DNA of 64,000 bases from Dendrophyllia cribrosa (GCA_024195265.1 JAJLRJ010000001.1:4167062-4231061), one strand, 5' to 3'; shown: positions 45,723 to 58,290, counted from the stretch's first letter. Notes: generated by a model not told the origin, from the letters alone. Made by a program: numbers and translations.

Positions 45723-46989
45723 TGTGTGCAAAGTCTGCGTTTTTGAGCGTGTTTAAAACGTTTTGAAAAAATGCTACGGAGCAAATCTCTGCGCTGCAGT
45801 GAACTCAGGTAAGATGCGTGTTTGTATGAAGGAGAGCACGTTCACTTTAATTGTTATTTCCTGCTGTCATGAAAATTACATATCCCAAAACTACAATAGA
45901 ATTGCTTTCTATGGAGAGATTAAACTTTCATGCAGTTTTCTCTTAATTAAAAAACTGGATCCGTAACGTTATAAAATCGCATTTTCTAAAACGGAAGAAC
46001 AGTCAAGCAAGACAGCAAGTGTCTTTGATCAGTTTTCGTGTTCTAGATGACGGAGAAGTGCAATTCTTATGAAAGCCAGTAATTCTTTTTTATAATGTTT
46101 GGCTGTAATTTCGTTTTGCAGTCTGATTTGCATATTTCATCTTGTTCATTAAATGTTATAACAACTACTGTTATTCAAGAAAACAAACACGACAAAAAGC
46201 ACATTTATATGATATCTCTCACACAATCGAAAATCGTTCAGTGCGTGTGGTTTTGAGTCTGTACAGTGTAGATGAAATCCATAAGGGCGACACATATTTA
46301 ATCCAGTGTTGAGCATCACTTCAATTTGGGTTTTGCTTGTTTTAATATTAAAAACTTAAGTTTTTAGATGAAAAGTCTTTTCAAAGTCGCTACTTTGCAT
46401 AATGACTTTTTTTTACAGTCGAATCACCCGACATGTGTAATTTTCTTTATGCCTTATTCATTTAATATTTAATAAGAGGGGACTTATTAACCGAACCGCC
46501 TTCTTACAGACATCCAAGAATGTAAGAAACAATTGAGATATTGTTCAGTTTAGACTTTGTGTGTGTAATTTTTTTATTTATTATAAGTTTTAAAAGTGAA
46601 TGACATCATTCATAAATATAAACAGGTGCTGTGGTTCACATCTTTAACGGCAAAGGACAAAGGACAACATAACGTGAAAGAAAATTGTCATTGTACATTG
46701 TAGAGTTATTTCCATTATATTTTTTTTTTACAATTTACAAGTAGCGTGATATTAAAAAATGACCACCACCTCTCGTTCAAAATTGAAATCTTTTTTATTG
46801 TTTATACAACAGTACAGACTCTATTACAGTACTGCATGGTAATACTAAAAAATAATAAAAGAAATCAATGTCTGACCACCATTATTTTACATGGTGAATT
46901 AATATAGCGCAAAAACACAATAAAGCACTTGTAATCCTATACCACCTATTTGTAATTGCAAGAGCGTTGTCATTTTAAAATAGTGAATA
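45723..46989. other. Intergenic, 5' flank of channel gene A
   Basis: Segments here (for example TTCCTGCTGTCATGAAAATT near 45857) resemble the flank of the paralogous first exon near 56037 (TTCCTGCTGTCATGGAAATT), so the duplication included upstream DNA. No other gene seen. Confidence 0.5.
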
Positions 46990-47271
46990 GAGCAGTTTTC
47001 AATTGAGTGTCGTAAAACCAAAACCAAAGTAATTACTCTGACCAATCACAGCAGTCGTAAACAATCCAATGAACCAATCAGAGCTCGAAGCAATTACATG
47101 TCGCCGGCGCCAAGCGCGGGAAAACGCGTGCGAGCAAGTCACGATTGGTTTTGGTTTTACTTCTGATTGGTCGAGAAAGTGGCGCGAGATTTTTTAGCCA
47201 ATCACAAAGCGTAGCAATGCAAAACCAAAGCAATTGTGTAATTACTTTCGACAGTCAATTGAAAACTGCTC
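46990..47271 (+). mobile_element. CCAAT-rich MITE, complete reference copy (copy 6)
   Basis: The 282-bp element has perfect outer inverted repeats GAGCAGTTTTCAATTGAGTG and the complement CAATTGAAAACTGCTC, flanked by TA on both sides. This suggests a Tc1/mariner-type non-autonomous element. The interior holds at least six CCAAT or ATTGG pentamers plus GCCGGCGCCAAGCGCGGG. Five other copies or fragments lie in the window. Confidence 0.9.
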
Positions 47272-47359
47272 TAACAGACATAAAGGATCGAATTAATTGT
47301 AATTAAGGTAATGATTTTCACAGAATAAAGCTGAAAGAGTAGTAGACAAACTGTTAACA

Positions 47360-47368
<9 letters not shown>

Positions 47369-47411
<43 letters not shown>
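47369..47411. repeat. (AT)n microsatellite
   Basis: About 20 AT dinucleotides preceded by an A-run. Confidence 0.95.
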
Positions 47412-47414
<3 letters not shown>

Positions 47415-48108
47415 TTCCTGAGATTTAAAAAGATCGAACACATTCATTTATTTGATAGAACGTTTTCGGAGCTGAAATATGTGTTTAAATGTAGCTAAAT
47501 GTCATGAATGCGAAATAACGTGTCTGAATGATTATTAATTAATCTTAATTGTCATTTCGTATTTTTATGAGTATATAATATTTTTTATTTTCTATGACAA
47601 TGTTCTTGCAATTAGGTGTATATAAAAAACGGGAAAATATAGTGTTTGAGAAATGTTTTTGTATTAACATTACAAGATACATGATAAAAAGACGTTTTAG
47701 GCAAGTTACACTTGCAGGCTATTAATATGAGTTTTTTTAAGGAAGCAATAAGACGTTTTCTGTCACAAATGTGAATGCGGAAATAAACTATCCAATCCTA
47801 CTCAGTTTCTTATTACTCGACGCTTAAACAGAAGGATTCCAGTGCTTAGATTGATCTAGACTTCTTGTTCTTAGATTTATATTGTTCTGAAATGGTTCTT
47901 ATTGCAATTAGTGGTGGGTGTATCGGCTTATTAACCTGACTATATTATTGTATGAATGTGAATATGAATCCCGTTCAAGCGTAAATTTTTTCAGGTTGCT
48001 TTTTCAAATGTTTAAGTTAATCAGCACACTGCAAGGATCACAAAATTCACTTATATTGTTGTAGTTACCAACAAGTGCAATGTTGAACACTAAACGGTTG
48101 ACATTTAC

Positions 48109-49848
48109 TTTACAGAGAGCCTCCTATTATAACAAATGGACGTAAAATTGGTGGAAATAACGTTTAAATTTCAATTATGTTAATAACAAGTAGAAATATA
48201 ATTTTAGTGTACACGAAAATTGGATATGAATATCGCCTATTTTCGCTTTTAAATTTCCCGCGCGCCGCCATTTTGAATATTTATTACGTCAAACGGATGC
48301 CAATTGTTCCAAAAAAAAGAACGTCGATTCTTAAAGGGGCTATATCGCGAAGTGTCATGCAACGCTACAAACTTGAAAAACGCCTGGCGGCCGTTTTACA
48401 AGTTTACGTCATCGCCGTGGAAATCAGACACAGTCCAATCATTCAATCCTGGGGGGAGCTGAGTGCTCTGAAATGTCTCAAATTGTTCACACATGTAAAT
48501 AATCTATTTATCTTGATTAAGTTTCGGATATTTTCCCGATTTGGAATCGTACTCGGCTCAATATCTCAATGTCTAAAAGTACACAGTGGAAATGAACGAA
48601 ATAATGTTCTTCTCTGGACCAAGTTAGTTGTTGGGTCTCTTTGGAATCAAGCAAGAAGTTATCGGATTTTCCTCGCTTCTAACACCGTTCTGGTATGTTT
48701 TGAATGCTCTAACTTGATTTTGCTGTGGTTTTGTGCCTGATTTGGGAAGTTTTCACCTAAATACCGATGTCGCTTCTTCGCTATGTTCTACGGTCGGGAG
48801 CGATTCGCTGTATGTCTTGTAGGAATAATTCACTGACCGGCCGGGCCAGGCAAACGCAGATTAATTTAGCCGGCCCATCTAAAAATTCAACTGAATCGTC
48901 CTTTATGTCTCATTGCAAGGATTAAAATCGAATTTTTGGGACAATTGCGATCTTTTTATCTTTTAAAACAGCTCTAGTTCGCAAGGGTTACTATCTGGTA
49001 GTTGAGCGTTATGAATAAAATTTGTTTGTTTCGACAAAAATAACACGCTTCAGTATTAAAACCTAGTCGGCTTAGAAAATTTCGCTTTGTAATTTGTTAT
49101 TACCACATACAAACCTAATATTTTATGGGTTTTTTATTCGTTTGAAAGAGAGCAATGAAAATTTCTGGACTTCATTCAAAACAGATCAACTACGGCAGCT
49201 AGAACTCTTCGCGTACATGACCTAGCTTCATACCTTGAGATCGCTTGCGCTTGTTATTATAAATTTCGTTGGAGCATTGAAAGCACATTACTTTCGTAGA
49301 AGAGAGAAAAATAAGACAACTTTTGGGTTGATTCCACAGCAATCAGCACTGGAGAAAAACCTTCGTCCATGCTCAACTGATTATTATAAGTTGAATGCAA
49401 CTTCTAGACATTGAGATACTGACATGTACTGAGGCGTATGATTACAAAATCGGGGAAATAACCGAAATGAAATCAAGACAAATACACTATTTATATGTGG
49501 GAAAAATCTGAGACCTTTCGGAGTACACAGCACGGCAGAATTAAAGGATTTTGCCTGATTCCACGGCGATAGCGTGAATTTGTTTGATATCGGTCCGACG
49601 TTTTTGCCTGCGTGACATTTCTCGCGACATAGCCCCTTTAACAATAGCGGCAACCATATGACGTCATAAAAATTCAAAATGGCGGCGCGCGGAAAGTTTA
49701 AAAGCAAAAATAGGCGATATTCATATCCATTTTTTTGTACACTGAAATTTCCTTCCTATTTGTAACTGATCAAAAAAAAATCGAAATTTAGACTTTATTT
49801 TCAACAATTTAACGTCAACTTGTTATCACAATGGAGGTTCTCTTTAAA
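48109..49848. mobile_element. Long fold-back element, about 1.7 kb
   Basis: Left end TTTACAGAGAGCCTCC and right end GGAGGTTCTCTTTAAA are inverted. Similarity continues inward for about 600 bp per arm. Examples are GATATGAATATCGCCTATTT on the left with AAATAGGCGATATTCATATC on the right, AAAGGGGCTATATCGCG with its diverged partner near 49622, and TATCTCAATGTCTA with TAGACATTGAGATA. The centre (about 48770-49320) is unpaired and non-coding. Open frames in the arms are not conserved between arms, so none is called a gene. Confidence 0.8.
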
Positions 49849-51954
49849 GAAGTCCAAATTGACTAATGAAGAAATGCTTCATTATTTTTTGCTCACAGCC
49901 AACCAGTTTACATGCAAGCACTTCTATATAACTGGCCTATTTTGGCTTCGTTCGCTTGTTACTCGGGCGTGGTGCTGTAGTACGGGTGCAGAGCAGAAGG
50001 ACTGACATCCTTCCCACCAAGTTCCGCGCTGCCTGTTTCCTCTCGCTTTACCTGCAGTGCGTGTGAACAAGGTAGCAGTGTTCTGTTCTATTCACGTGGA
50101 CAGCTCTCCACATGAATGGTTCCCGTTCTTCGTTTTCCAAGCTCTCGGCCTTGAAACAAGTGACAAATCCTCCTAAAGATGAAATCGAAGAACTCTAAAA
50201 TAGTGAGCAGACTCATTCCCAAGAAGAGGCCAAACGTACCACCCACATTTCCTAACAAAAAAAAGAAAACAAATAAGTCAAACAACAGTTGTTTTTCTCT
50301 GTAACATTGTCAATTCTCAAAGAGGCTCAACTTGCGTATAAAACGTAGTCCAAAACGAAACAAAAGTAACCACCTAAAAAAGTGCAAGATATGAATCTGC
50401 GGTGAACTTATGAATGGGTTAAGGGGGCTGTGTCACCATAACTGTTTTTTTATATATATCAGTAGAGAGTTAACCCAAACATAATGGTTCTGACCAGTTT
50501 TGTTTTAATTTGTTCTACTAGTGCTCTAAGAGTACACGCAGTATTAAAAAGGGAGTTTCCATGCATGTCTTGGGCTGCAGATGTCTAGGATGGAAATGAG
50601 TTGCAATTTGGCTAATTTGTTTCAAGTTCATCTCCTTGCGTCTTGGAAAACTTGCTAAAACTCTGATTATGATTTATTCTCTAATCGAACATTCACTTGA
50701 TATCTTCCCGTTAGTGTCTTATAAGCATTTTGCGTTTAGCAAAGGTACTTAGTTTTAATTTGGGGCAGTCGGTTGATGAAGTTAGAAAGGGAAGTATTCC
50801 TGGTCCAAGTAAAATTTACTATTTGAAGAACACAAAATACTTACCAATAATGGTCCACACCTCATATACAGGAGTCTGCTCAATGACCTCGTAGCTAAGA
50901 TCTTCAAAATAGATGTCCAACGAAATAATGTTCTTCCTGCAAAAAGAAACGTAATGCAGGACGTAAATAAATGTTTGTGCCACTGAATTAATTTATTATA
51001 AGAAGAGTTGCTTTTAACAGCGTTATTGTAGCCAGTCGTTGGAATTTAAAGAAGAATGAGAACGAAACGTGAAGAAGCACAAAATATTGGTATATACTTT
51101 TCCTGTAAAACGTAACTCATGAAGCGACGGTCTGGATGGGGTTTACTGACAACTGACAAATGGCCAACATTTTATTTACTGGCAACCGTGACATCTGGAC
51201 CCCCATCCAGACCCTCTCATTTATGACCTTATATTACCTCGACAATAAGAATATGCGACTGCTCAATTAATTTTAACGAAGTAGATAAGCTTCTGCTATT
51301 TTATATTTGTATTGTGTATTAACTCCATTTAGGAATGAAGGGGGCCATATCAGTGTTGCTGGTTTTCCTTTTGTTGGAATGCTACTTCTCTTGTAAAACT
51401 AGTTATACATTTTATGTAAGATGATTCCATCTTAGAGGGAAACATAAAGTGTTAATGTTTAGTGTTCCTTTCACATATAGACGTTTCGCGCATCTACAGC
51501 AGGGACTAAATTTATCCAGCTTCTTAATATTAACTCGTATTCAACAAGCAGAGAATTTGAAATCGCCGACCCAGTAAGTAAACAGAATCAAAACAAACAA
51601 TAAAGAATACTTACTCTATGTATTTTTCTCTCTCAGATTTCGTCATGTTTAACAGAGGCTTGTAAATCGCTCGATCAACTGATCTGTTTTCAGTGTCGTT
51701 CAGAAAATCCATGAGATAATCGATAAGAGTGTCCGTCTGCAGTGCGCTGTAAGAGAAGGAAGTCTCGTACTCCACGTGTTCACACGGTTCTGGACAGTCT
51801 TTTTCACATACCATCTTCTCACTGGAAGTGCCAAACTCCTCTGCAAAGAAAAATCCTTAAATATCCATAAAACATGTTTCTTTTTTTTTTTTACATTAAC
51901 AGATTCATTAAAAATTCTTTGTGGGCGTGATCAAATGTCAATTTTTTAACGTAT

Positions 51955-52121
51955 ATTCGCCACTTTAGAAACGAAAAGGAAACTGGGCCGAGTGAACTTT
52001 CGCAACGACTTCTAGGATCGTTACAGGACGCTTCTTTTGTCTCTGTCCCCAGTAACAGTCCCAGAAGTCGTTGCGAAAGTTCACTCGGCCCAGTTTTCTT
52101 CTCGTTTCTAAAGTGGCGAAT
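51955..52121. mobile_element. Hairpin MITE, locus B intron 3
   Basis: Arms of about 58 bp pair almost perfectly: ATTCGCCACTTTAGAAACGA to GCAACGACTTCT against AGAAGTCGTTGC to TCGTTTCTAAAGTGGCGAAT. The roughly 50-nt loop is unpaired. It is non-coding; the minus-strand frame across it is an artefact. Confidence 0.88.
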
Positions 52122-53571
52122 TATTGTAACACAATCAATCGATCTCTGCCTTGTAACTTCGGTGTCAGTTGTTCGCCACAAGCCTAAGTTACGGAACTTT
52201 AGAGTGCTGCAAAGCTGACTCTAAACCATATTCCCACCCAGTTGATACAGGTAAAAATAACAAACAAACAAACTTGGGACTGCTAAAGGGTGGCCGCGAC
52301 CGCTTTATATATAGAGATGTAGCAAATGCAAAGTTTGTTTGAGTGAAAATTTGGGACTATGAAAACTGGCCGCTTAATACAGGGCCGTTATATATAGATT
52401 CGACTTTATAAGTAACATAATTTTATGTAATCGTTATACTTACTTTAATTCTAGTGTATCTAAATGATTGACGTACCATATGAATTAAGAACGCAGAGCA
52501 CTGTGTCATTTGGTGCACATATTGGAGCATTGGCTGAGAAAAATAAAAGTATTGAATAATAGTAATTCTAACCTAATAGTTTACGAGCAAAAAGCCAATG
52601 ACAACGAACTGGGTATAATTAATAGGCTCGCAATGGCCAATAATCAGAAGAAGTCATGATACAGCTTTGAATTAATCTGAATCCATATGTTAAGACAAGT
52701 AAATGATCAAACAATATGAAGATCATCAGGCTATGACAAATTGCATATTACTCCCGCATGCATTTCAGGACATATTGCATATTGCATTTCAAGATAAATT
52801 GCATATTGCATTTAAAGATAAATTCTTTTGACCGGAAATGTTAATTTTCTGTGAAACATTGCTAGCAATAAAAAGGGTCGTTTATTCAAATACGTGTCGT
52901 CTTTCTATTACAAAATAAAGGTTTATTTACCTTTGAATTCTGGAGGTGTACACCCGCATCTTTTGATCGTGTAATCGTTGCGACATTTTATCAGGCAGGC
53001 CTTTTTGGTGTAGGCATAGGCGTCGCTGTTGAACATGTTCAAGGATCGATTTGTGCAATTGGTTGCATACGGTGCTTGGAGGTTTATCATCTGCAAAAAA
53101 AGACAATTTTATGCCAAAAATGTTTTAAAATTTGAAAGACATTGTCCAAATATTTTATAACGTACTATACGTGAAAAATCAGCTAGGATTGAGGTTACTG
53201 TAATGATCATTGGTAGCGGGGTAGGGGGGGGGGGGAGGAGGGGGCGTGGGAGGGAGAGCCGGAGAGAGGCTATATAGTGAGGAATGGATCGCTGATAGCC
53301 TGGAACTTCTTGACGCTTTAATCTGACTTTAACGTGAGGGACATATTTGCTCGTTCGGCGAAGACGCTTCTACTCGTCATCAGGTCTCGCTATATATCTC
53401 TCCAGTCTCGAAAATTCGTAGATTACTCCGTTATTTAAGACGTGTGCACTAGACTTAGTGTTTAAGAACCTCTGACTTGTTAGCAAAATTACAACCTGAG
53501 GCCAGATTCACGAAGCCATCAAAGTTAATGCATACTAAGAGTTGTTTCTTAGCAATAGTCTATTGTTATTC

Positions 53572-53926
53572 CAACAGCGGCGTCCGGTCCTTTTGGACCT
53601 TGGTGCCGCTTTTAAAATGATGAACCATGACATTTTGCTTGCGCGTTTAAAATCCAAGCTGGACGACTGGGTCAGCCTTACCCTTACCCTTACCGAGTCT
53701 TTTTATTCTTATGTCGTGGAAGATTACAGCATGCAAGTGTATGTGGAGCGTGTCTAAAGGGTCATCACTAGTCTTGGGCCGTTTATTTCATAAGCCGACG
53801 TCCGATCTCATTCTCATAAGTGTATGTAAAGCGCCATGAGACACGTGAGATGTGCGCTATATAAGTCTCTTCTTCTTCTTCTTAATATTATTATTATTAT
53901 TATTATTATTATGGTACAGTACTGTA

Positions 53927-53959
<33 letters not shown>

Positions 53960-53960
53960 T
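53572..53960 (+). pseudogene. LINE relic: reverse transcriptase scrap and microsatellite tail
   Basis: The frame at 53578-53670 reads RRPVLLDLGAAFKMMNHDIL, then LARLKSKL, matching the reverse transcriptase block LLDLSAAFDTVDH-x-ILL of CR1/L2-type non-LTR elements; the catalytic Asp is replaced by Lys (AAFK). It is followed by a 3' end of the form GTAAAGCGCCATGAGACACG, then TGCGCTATATAAG, a CTT run and (ATT)n. The copy is grossly deleted. It is in intron 1 of channel locus B. Confidence 0.7.
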
Positions 53961-54202
53961 TCATTGATACGCTTACAAATGTCAGTTATACTCGTTTCTC
54001 AGTAGTCCCATGAGTTCAGCAAATCTAAAAGCAGTAATTAAAGTAATTGAAAGCTGTATTAGGGAGTGGTAAGTCTCGTATTAAATGAAAGACTGAAGTT
54101 ATCATCCCTTTGTTAATTTTACTTTATTTGATTTGGTTACTCAATTTTGGATCTCTATCTAAAGTCCAATATGGCGGATCCAATATGGCGGATCAAGAGA
54201 AA

Positions 54203-54594
54203 ATAATTGGACAGAGAGGGAGTCTCCAAGTCATGCCTTTGGGATATCTTAATTGCAAAAAAGTTATTTTTAGCAACTATGCGGGCCATGCAGAAATATT
54301 TTCCGGTGAGCTGGTTGACTTCCGGAAGACTTGCTTTCATGAATCAGCGCGTCAAAGCGAGGCGGAGTCAACAAATTAAAACAAATGGCGACCATCGCGG
54401 TGGTAATTTCACATGTGAAAAAGAAATTAAAATGGTCCTGTTTGAACAAAGAACGTTATATAGTACCACAGCGGCTGGATACATAGACCTTTATCTGTCT
54501 TTATAAACAGACGGTTGCATGGCTACTAAAAATAACTTTTTTGCAATTAAGATATCCCAGCCAACGCCCCTAGACTCCCTCTCTGTCCAATTAT
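54203..54594. mobile_element. Fold-back element, locus B intron 1
   Basis: Left arm ATAATTGGACAGAGAGGGAG and GATATCTTAATTGCAAAAAA; right arm is the complement (TTTTTTGCAATTAAGATATC and CTCCCTCTCTGTCCAATTAT). The arms span about 90 bp. Outside both ends lie copies of GGATCCAATATGGCGG, which may be a duplicated target or part of a larger repeat. Confidence 0.8.
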
Positions 54595-55918
54595 AATCTC
54601 TGTGGCGGATCCAATATGGCGGCCATTACCGTCATACGAGGTCATCATAGACAAGCGGCCATCTTGTTTTGTAAAGGACAGGATGGGCTGCTTATTGAAG
54701 TTAAACGAGATTAAAATATCGTAACCCCCACGGTGGGGTTATAAATTTGCTTGTACGTCCGAGAGTTAACTAATATTTGGAAACTTTTAATAGCTGAAAG
54801 TTAATTTGTTCTATATGAGATCGTCAAATTGGGTTGCATTTGTTACATGTGGATTTGGATGAAAAATGACCAACATTAGAGCAATAAAATGTTCCATCCA
54901 AGAACACAATTCAGTGGAGGTGATAGGGTGAGTAAAGACATGTACGGCAATATAATCTAAACAAGAGATAGTAGAAGGTATGCTGGATTTCTCTTGTTTT
55001 TGTACCCGCATAGTTATTTATTTTCTGACCTTTTTTCTCTTTACGGAACAAAGAGTAGAAATTCGTGGTTGTATGGCAAGGCCAAATTCTTCCATGAAAG
55101 GGAAGCTTTTCTGATCGTGCACAGTAATTGCAAGTCCTTCCGATGGACGCACAGCGCTTGCAATGTAACTGTCTCGTTCGATGTTTAATCGGAGCTTTAA
55201 CCCACTGTTCTGACCGGCCAAGGTAGCATGTAGCAATGGCTGATCGCTATCTACAGAGTTAAACGTGTAGCACTGTCCATATGCCGAACTCATGTGACTG
55301 GTGAAATTCTTTTCGGTGCACGGTATTCCATTTATGGAGCAAGAATAAAACTGTGAACTGCTTGGAAGAAGCATTTCGCCAATTTGATGACTTATGTTCC
55401 CTATCACATTTAATGTTTTGCTGGACAAATCCAAGCGAAGAAAAAGCTCCTTATTTTGCCTTTTAAACCCTTCCTTGAAAATTTCGTCCGCCCTTGACGT
55501 CAAAAGAGAAATCGCTTTAATTTTTTTCTCGATCATCGTTTCATTAACATGCTCTTTGAAAGCGTTTCTATATCTTCGTTTGTTGAAGGGATTGTAATTA
55601 CAGACGGACACCGAAGGACTGAATGAAGCTCGTTTATTTCTTTACTTGTAATGCTTGAAATTTTTGTTATGAATGGCCGATCATAAAATGCATTCACAGA
55701 TGTGTAAATTTGATAAATGCAGTAAATAAGGCAGGCGATGAGGATAAGAGTCCAAAGCAATCTTCTGAAGACGTTGTCGGCGAACAAAAATCTAGCTCCG
55801 TGTAGAGTTGTATCATGAGCAAAAGATTTTAATTCTTCCTTTCCATGGTTGTCGTTTGACTCGTTCAGTCTTTCACATTTTTGTTGCTTGAATATTGTGT
55901 TTCATTTCCCAAGCTCAT

Positions 55919-57449
55919 GATCCTTGTACTTTATACAGCGTTTTCTCTCAGTCGAACGTCTTTTAGAGTAACTTCAAAAATCGTTTTGGTAATACATGAC
56001 GTGTGTTTCTTTAGGACAGAAAAATTCTTAAGTAGTTCCTGCTGTCATGGAAATTATATTACGGAAATATATGAGATAACCATCCACGGTAGGTTGAATT
56101 ATTTAATAATATGTATTTTCGTTTTATTTTGAAACACGTCAAGCCCTAAACGAAAAAAGGTGTCTTCAAAATAAAAAAGGGAGCAATTCCGTACACGAGT
56201 GAAAGTAAGAAAGCAAGGTTTAGTTCTCTTTTTGTTGTTTAAATATGGATTTCGTGTTTTAGCGGGCGGGGAGTGCATTTCGCATGAAAGCAAATTGTTA
56301 GTGATCATTATTTCTTTTACAGTTTATTTGCATTTCTCGACTTTATTAAAAGCTGCATGTGTACAACTGTCGGAAAAATAAAACAAGCAAAGAAACAGAT
56401 TATACAAAAATGATCCATACAGTAAATTGACTCATACATATTTTAACGGAGTCTGTGAATGTAATGTCCATTATAATGAATGGCAATTCAGGAGGTTTTG
56501 CTTTTTATCAGTATTGTAAACTTCAATTAAAATTTGAGATATTTGTTTCCAATTTTAAAATATTGTCGCGGAAAAAAGCTTTACAGTTGCCACTTTATTT
56601 ACTGTCGAAAAACCCGGAATGTTAACTTTTCTTTATTTGTTATTTCGGAGACTAACGTATATATTTACGTCCTCCTCTTGAACATGCAGGAATGCAAAAA
56701 AATCTTGCAGATACCTGGGTTATTTCTTACTACCTTTTAGTTTATTATTTACTGTGTGTTCGCCTGTCGTCACGTACTGTTTGAGAGGAAATTACACTTT
56801 TTTTATAAAACAGATGTGATGGTTCACATCACTAAAAAGTAATTTATGTATGATCCTTTTAAAAATATTATTTCCACCATAGACTGAGCCTTAAGATATT
56901 AAAAAAAATAATAATTGCTCCTCGCCGTCGCTAGTCTGGATTCATCACTAAAATTGATGTGTAGTTTGGCTCGACTTGTTTGAGTGCTTACATGTCTTGA
57001 GGCTTCTGTCGTCTTCCAATGAAAGGTTAAAAATTAATTTCGAGCAGTGGCCTTTGGCTCTTATCTGTGTAAACTAAAGGTTCCAATATCGACGTATTGT
57101 ATAGTCTAGTTTGTGATAAACTCGTCATGGAGAAAGTTCTTTTCAGGGCCCATGCCCAGGGAGTGGTGATCGAACCACAAGACAGAACACTTTTTTTTAT
57201 AAGTAAAGGTTGTTTTGAATCTTATTAATAATCCATTTAGTATATGGATTTCGACGTCTTTCATGAAATCAAGCTCATGGCGTATCGTACATACCTCTAT
57301 GATTCCTGGGAGCCATAGTTCAGGGCGTGCATAATTTGGTGCTTGAGATTTTTTTTTTGCAATTAATACTTTTTGTTCGAATTATAGATGAGTATTGTAT
57401 TTAATATTCAGGGGGGAGGAGAAAGGGAAAACCAGGTGAATGCCTCATA
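55919..57449. other. Intergenic between candidate first exons
   Basis: No gene recognised. The proximal part is homologous to the upstream flank of gene A. The remainder is AT-rich. Confidence 0.45.
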
Positions 57450-57605
57450 ACGTTTATTTCCGTGTCAGTAACTTCTGCACCGCACCAGTAAAATCCGGAT
57501 CCTCCTCGAACGATTTCAATTCTTCCCAGTTTCATGACTGTCACTTCCAACGCCTTACATCCCAATACTCTGCTCACCCTGTCGTGATTCTATTTTTATG
57601 CTGCA
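57450..57605 (-). pseudogene. Relic of a DEG/ENaC first exon
   Basis: On plus, TCGAACGATTTCAATTCTTC and CATCCCAATACTCTGCTCA match GCGAAAGATTTCAATTCTTC and CATCCCAATACTTTGCTCT in the N-terminal part of gene A exon 1 (ELKSF region and QSIGM region). They are in the same order with the spacer partly deleted. The HG-motif region and TM1 are not recognisable, so only a scrap of the 5' coding end survives. Confidence 0.6.
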
Positions 57606-58029
57606 AAAGCAAAATCTTTTCTTCTCGAACTTTTTCTGATAGTTGTTTTGTTATCATTATTGGGCCATAGTAGGTTCCTTACGTTTATTATTTTGAACAT
57701 TACGAAAGCAATTTTACAAATATAAAATGAAAAATCGCTTTGAATGGAAGGTTTAATTATTTACGTATTTTTCGTTTAATTAAAAAAAAAAAGAACTTAT
57801 TAAGCCCTCTGCACGGTATAAAATTGTCTTTAATACAAAATCAATTCCGTTGCGAGTAAAAGAAAGAATTTTTTTATTCACTTAGTTATTATGCCTTTCC
57901 TAGGGGCAAGTGCGTTAATTTCTCATGTAAACTAAAATATGTTTTCGTGACAGTTTTGACTTCGATCCTATTTATTTTAAATTACAGTTATTCTTGAAAT
58001 TGCATATTGAAAAGCCTGGTTTTCATTTT

Positions 58030-58290
58030 TCAGGAAAATCCCGGATGATCGGGGATTTTGCTGTTCGCGATCGTCCCAGATTTTGCCGATATGTCGGGAA
58101 AATCTCCGATATTCGCAGAAGTCTGGAACGTGTCGGGAAAATAGAAACGCTCCCGATTTTCCCGATTTGTCCCCGACCATCCCAGATGATCGTCGATGTC
58201 TACGAGTGTTTTCATTAGTCGGCCTCTAGGACGGTCGGGAAACAGCGAAATCTCTAATCATGCAGCGTCTGGGATTTTCCCGACAATGCC
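58030..58290. repeat. Repeat rich in TCGGGAAAATC / GATTTTCCCGA
   Basis: CGGGAAAATC and its complement GATTTTCCCG recur six or more times in both orientations over 260 bp, with GATGATCGGGG and CCCAGATGATCG near the ends. It looks like a palindromic non-autonomous element; the termini are not clear. Non-coding. Confidence 0.55.

Larger units (their letters stand above)
50088..55918 (-). pseudogene. DEG/ENaC channel locus B: intact exons 2-6, broken first exon
   Basis: Exons: first exon 55030-55918, then 52931-53090, 52477-52533, 51615-51840, 50845-50936 and 50088-50251, all with GT-AG junctions at the positions used in gene A. Exons 2-6 are open, keep every Cys (CLIKCRNDYTIKRCGCTPPEF, CEKDCPEPCEHVEYE), the GGTFGLFLGMS filter and TM2, and end in ESCPRE. 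The first exon starts MSLGNETQYSS but hits TGA at 55865 after a shift; it continues NESNDNHGKEELKSFAHDTT in another frame. It shifts again near 55620 (at LH[F]SPSVSVC). Beyond that it is open to its GTCAGA donor. With this first exon the product is broken; the intact first exon at 59195-60109 has a compatible phase-0 donor and could use exons 2-6 instead. Assembly error is the alternative explanation for the shifts. Confidence 0.85.

Noticed and set aside
48177..48740. 187-aa plus-strand open frame
   Set aside because: It lies in one arm of the long fold-back element, has no domain, and the other arm does not preserve the frame.
51891..52181. 96-aa minus frame
   Set aside because: Created by the hairpin MITE at 51955-52121.
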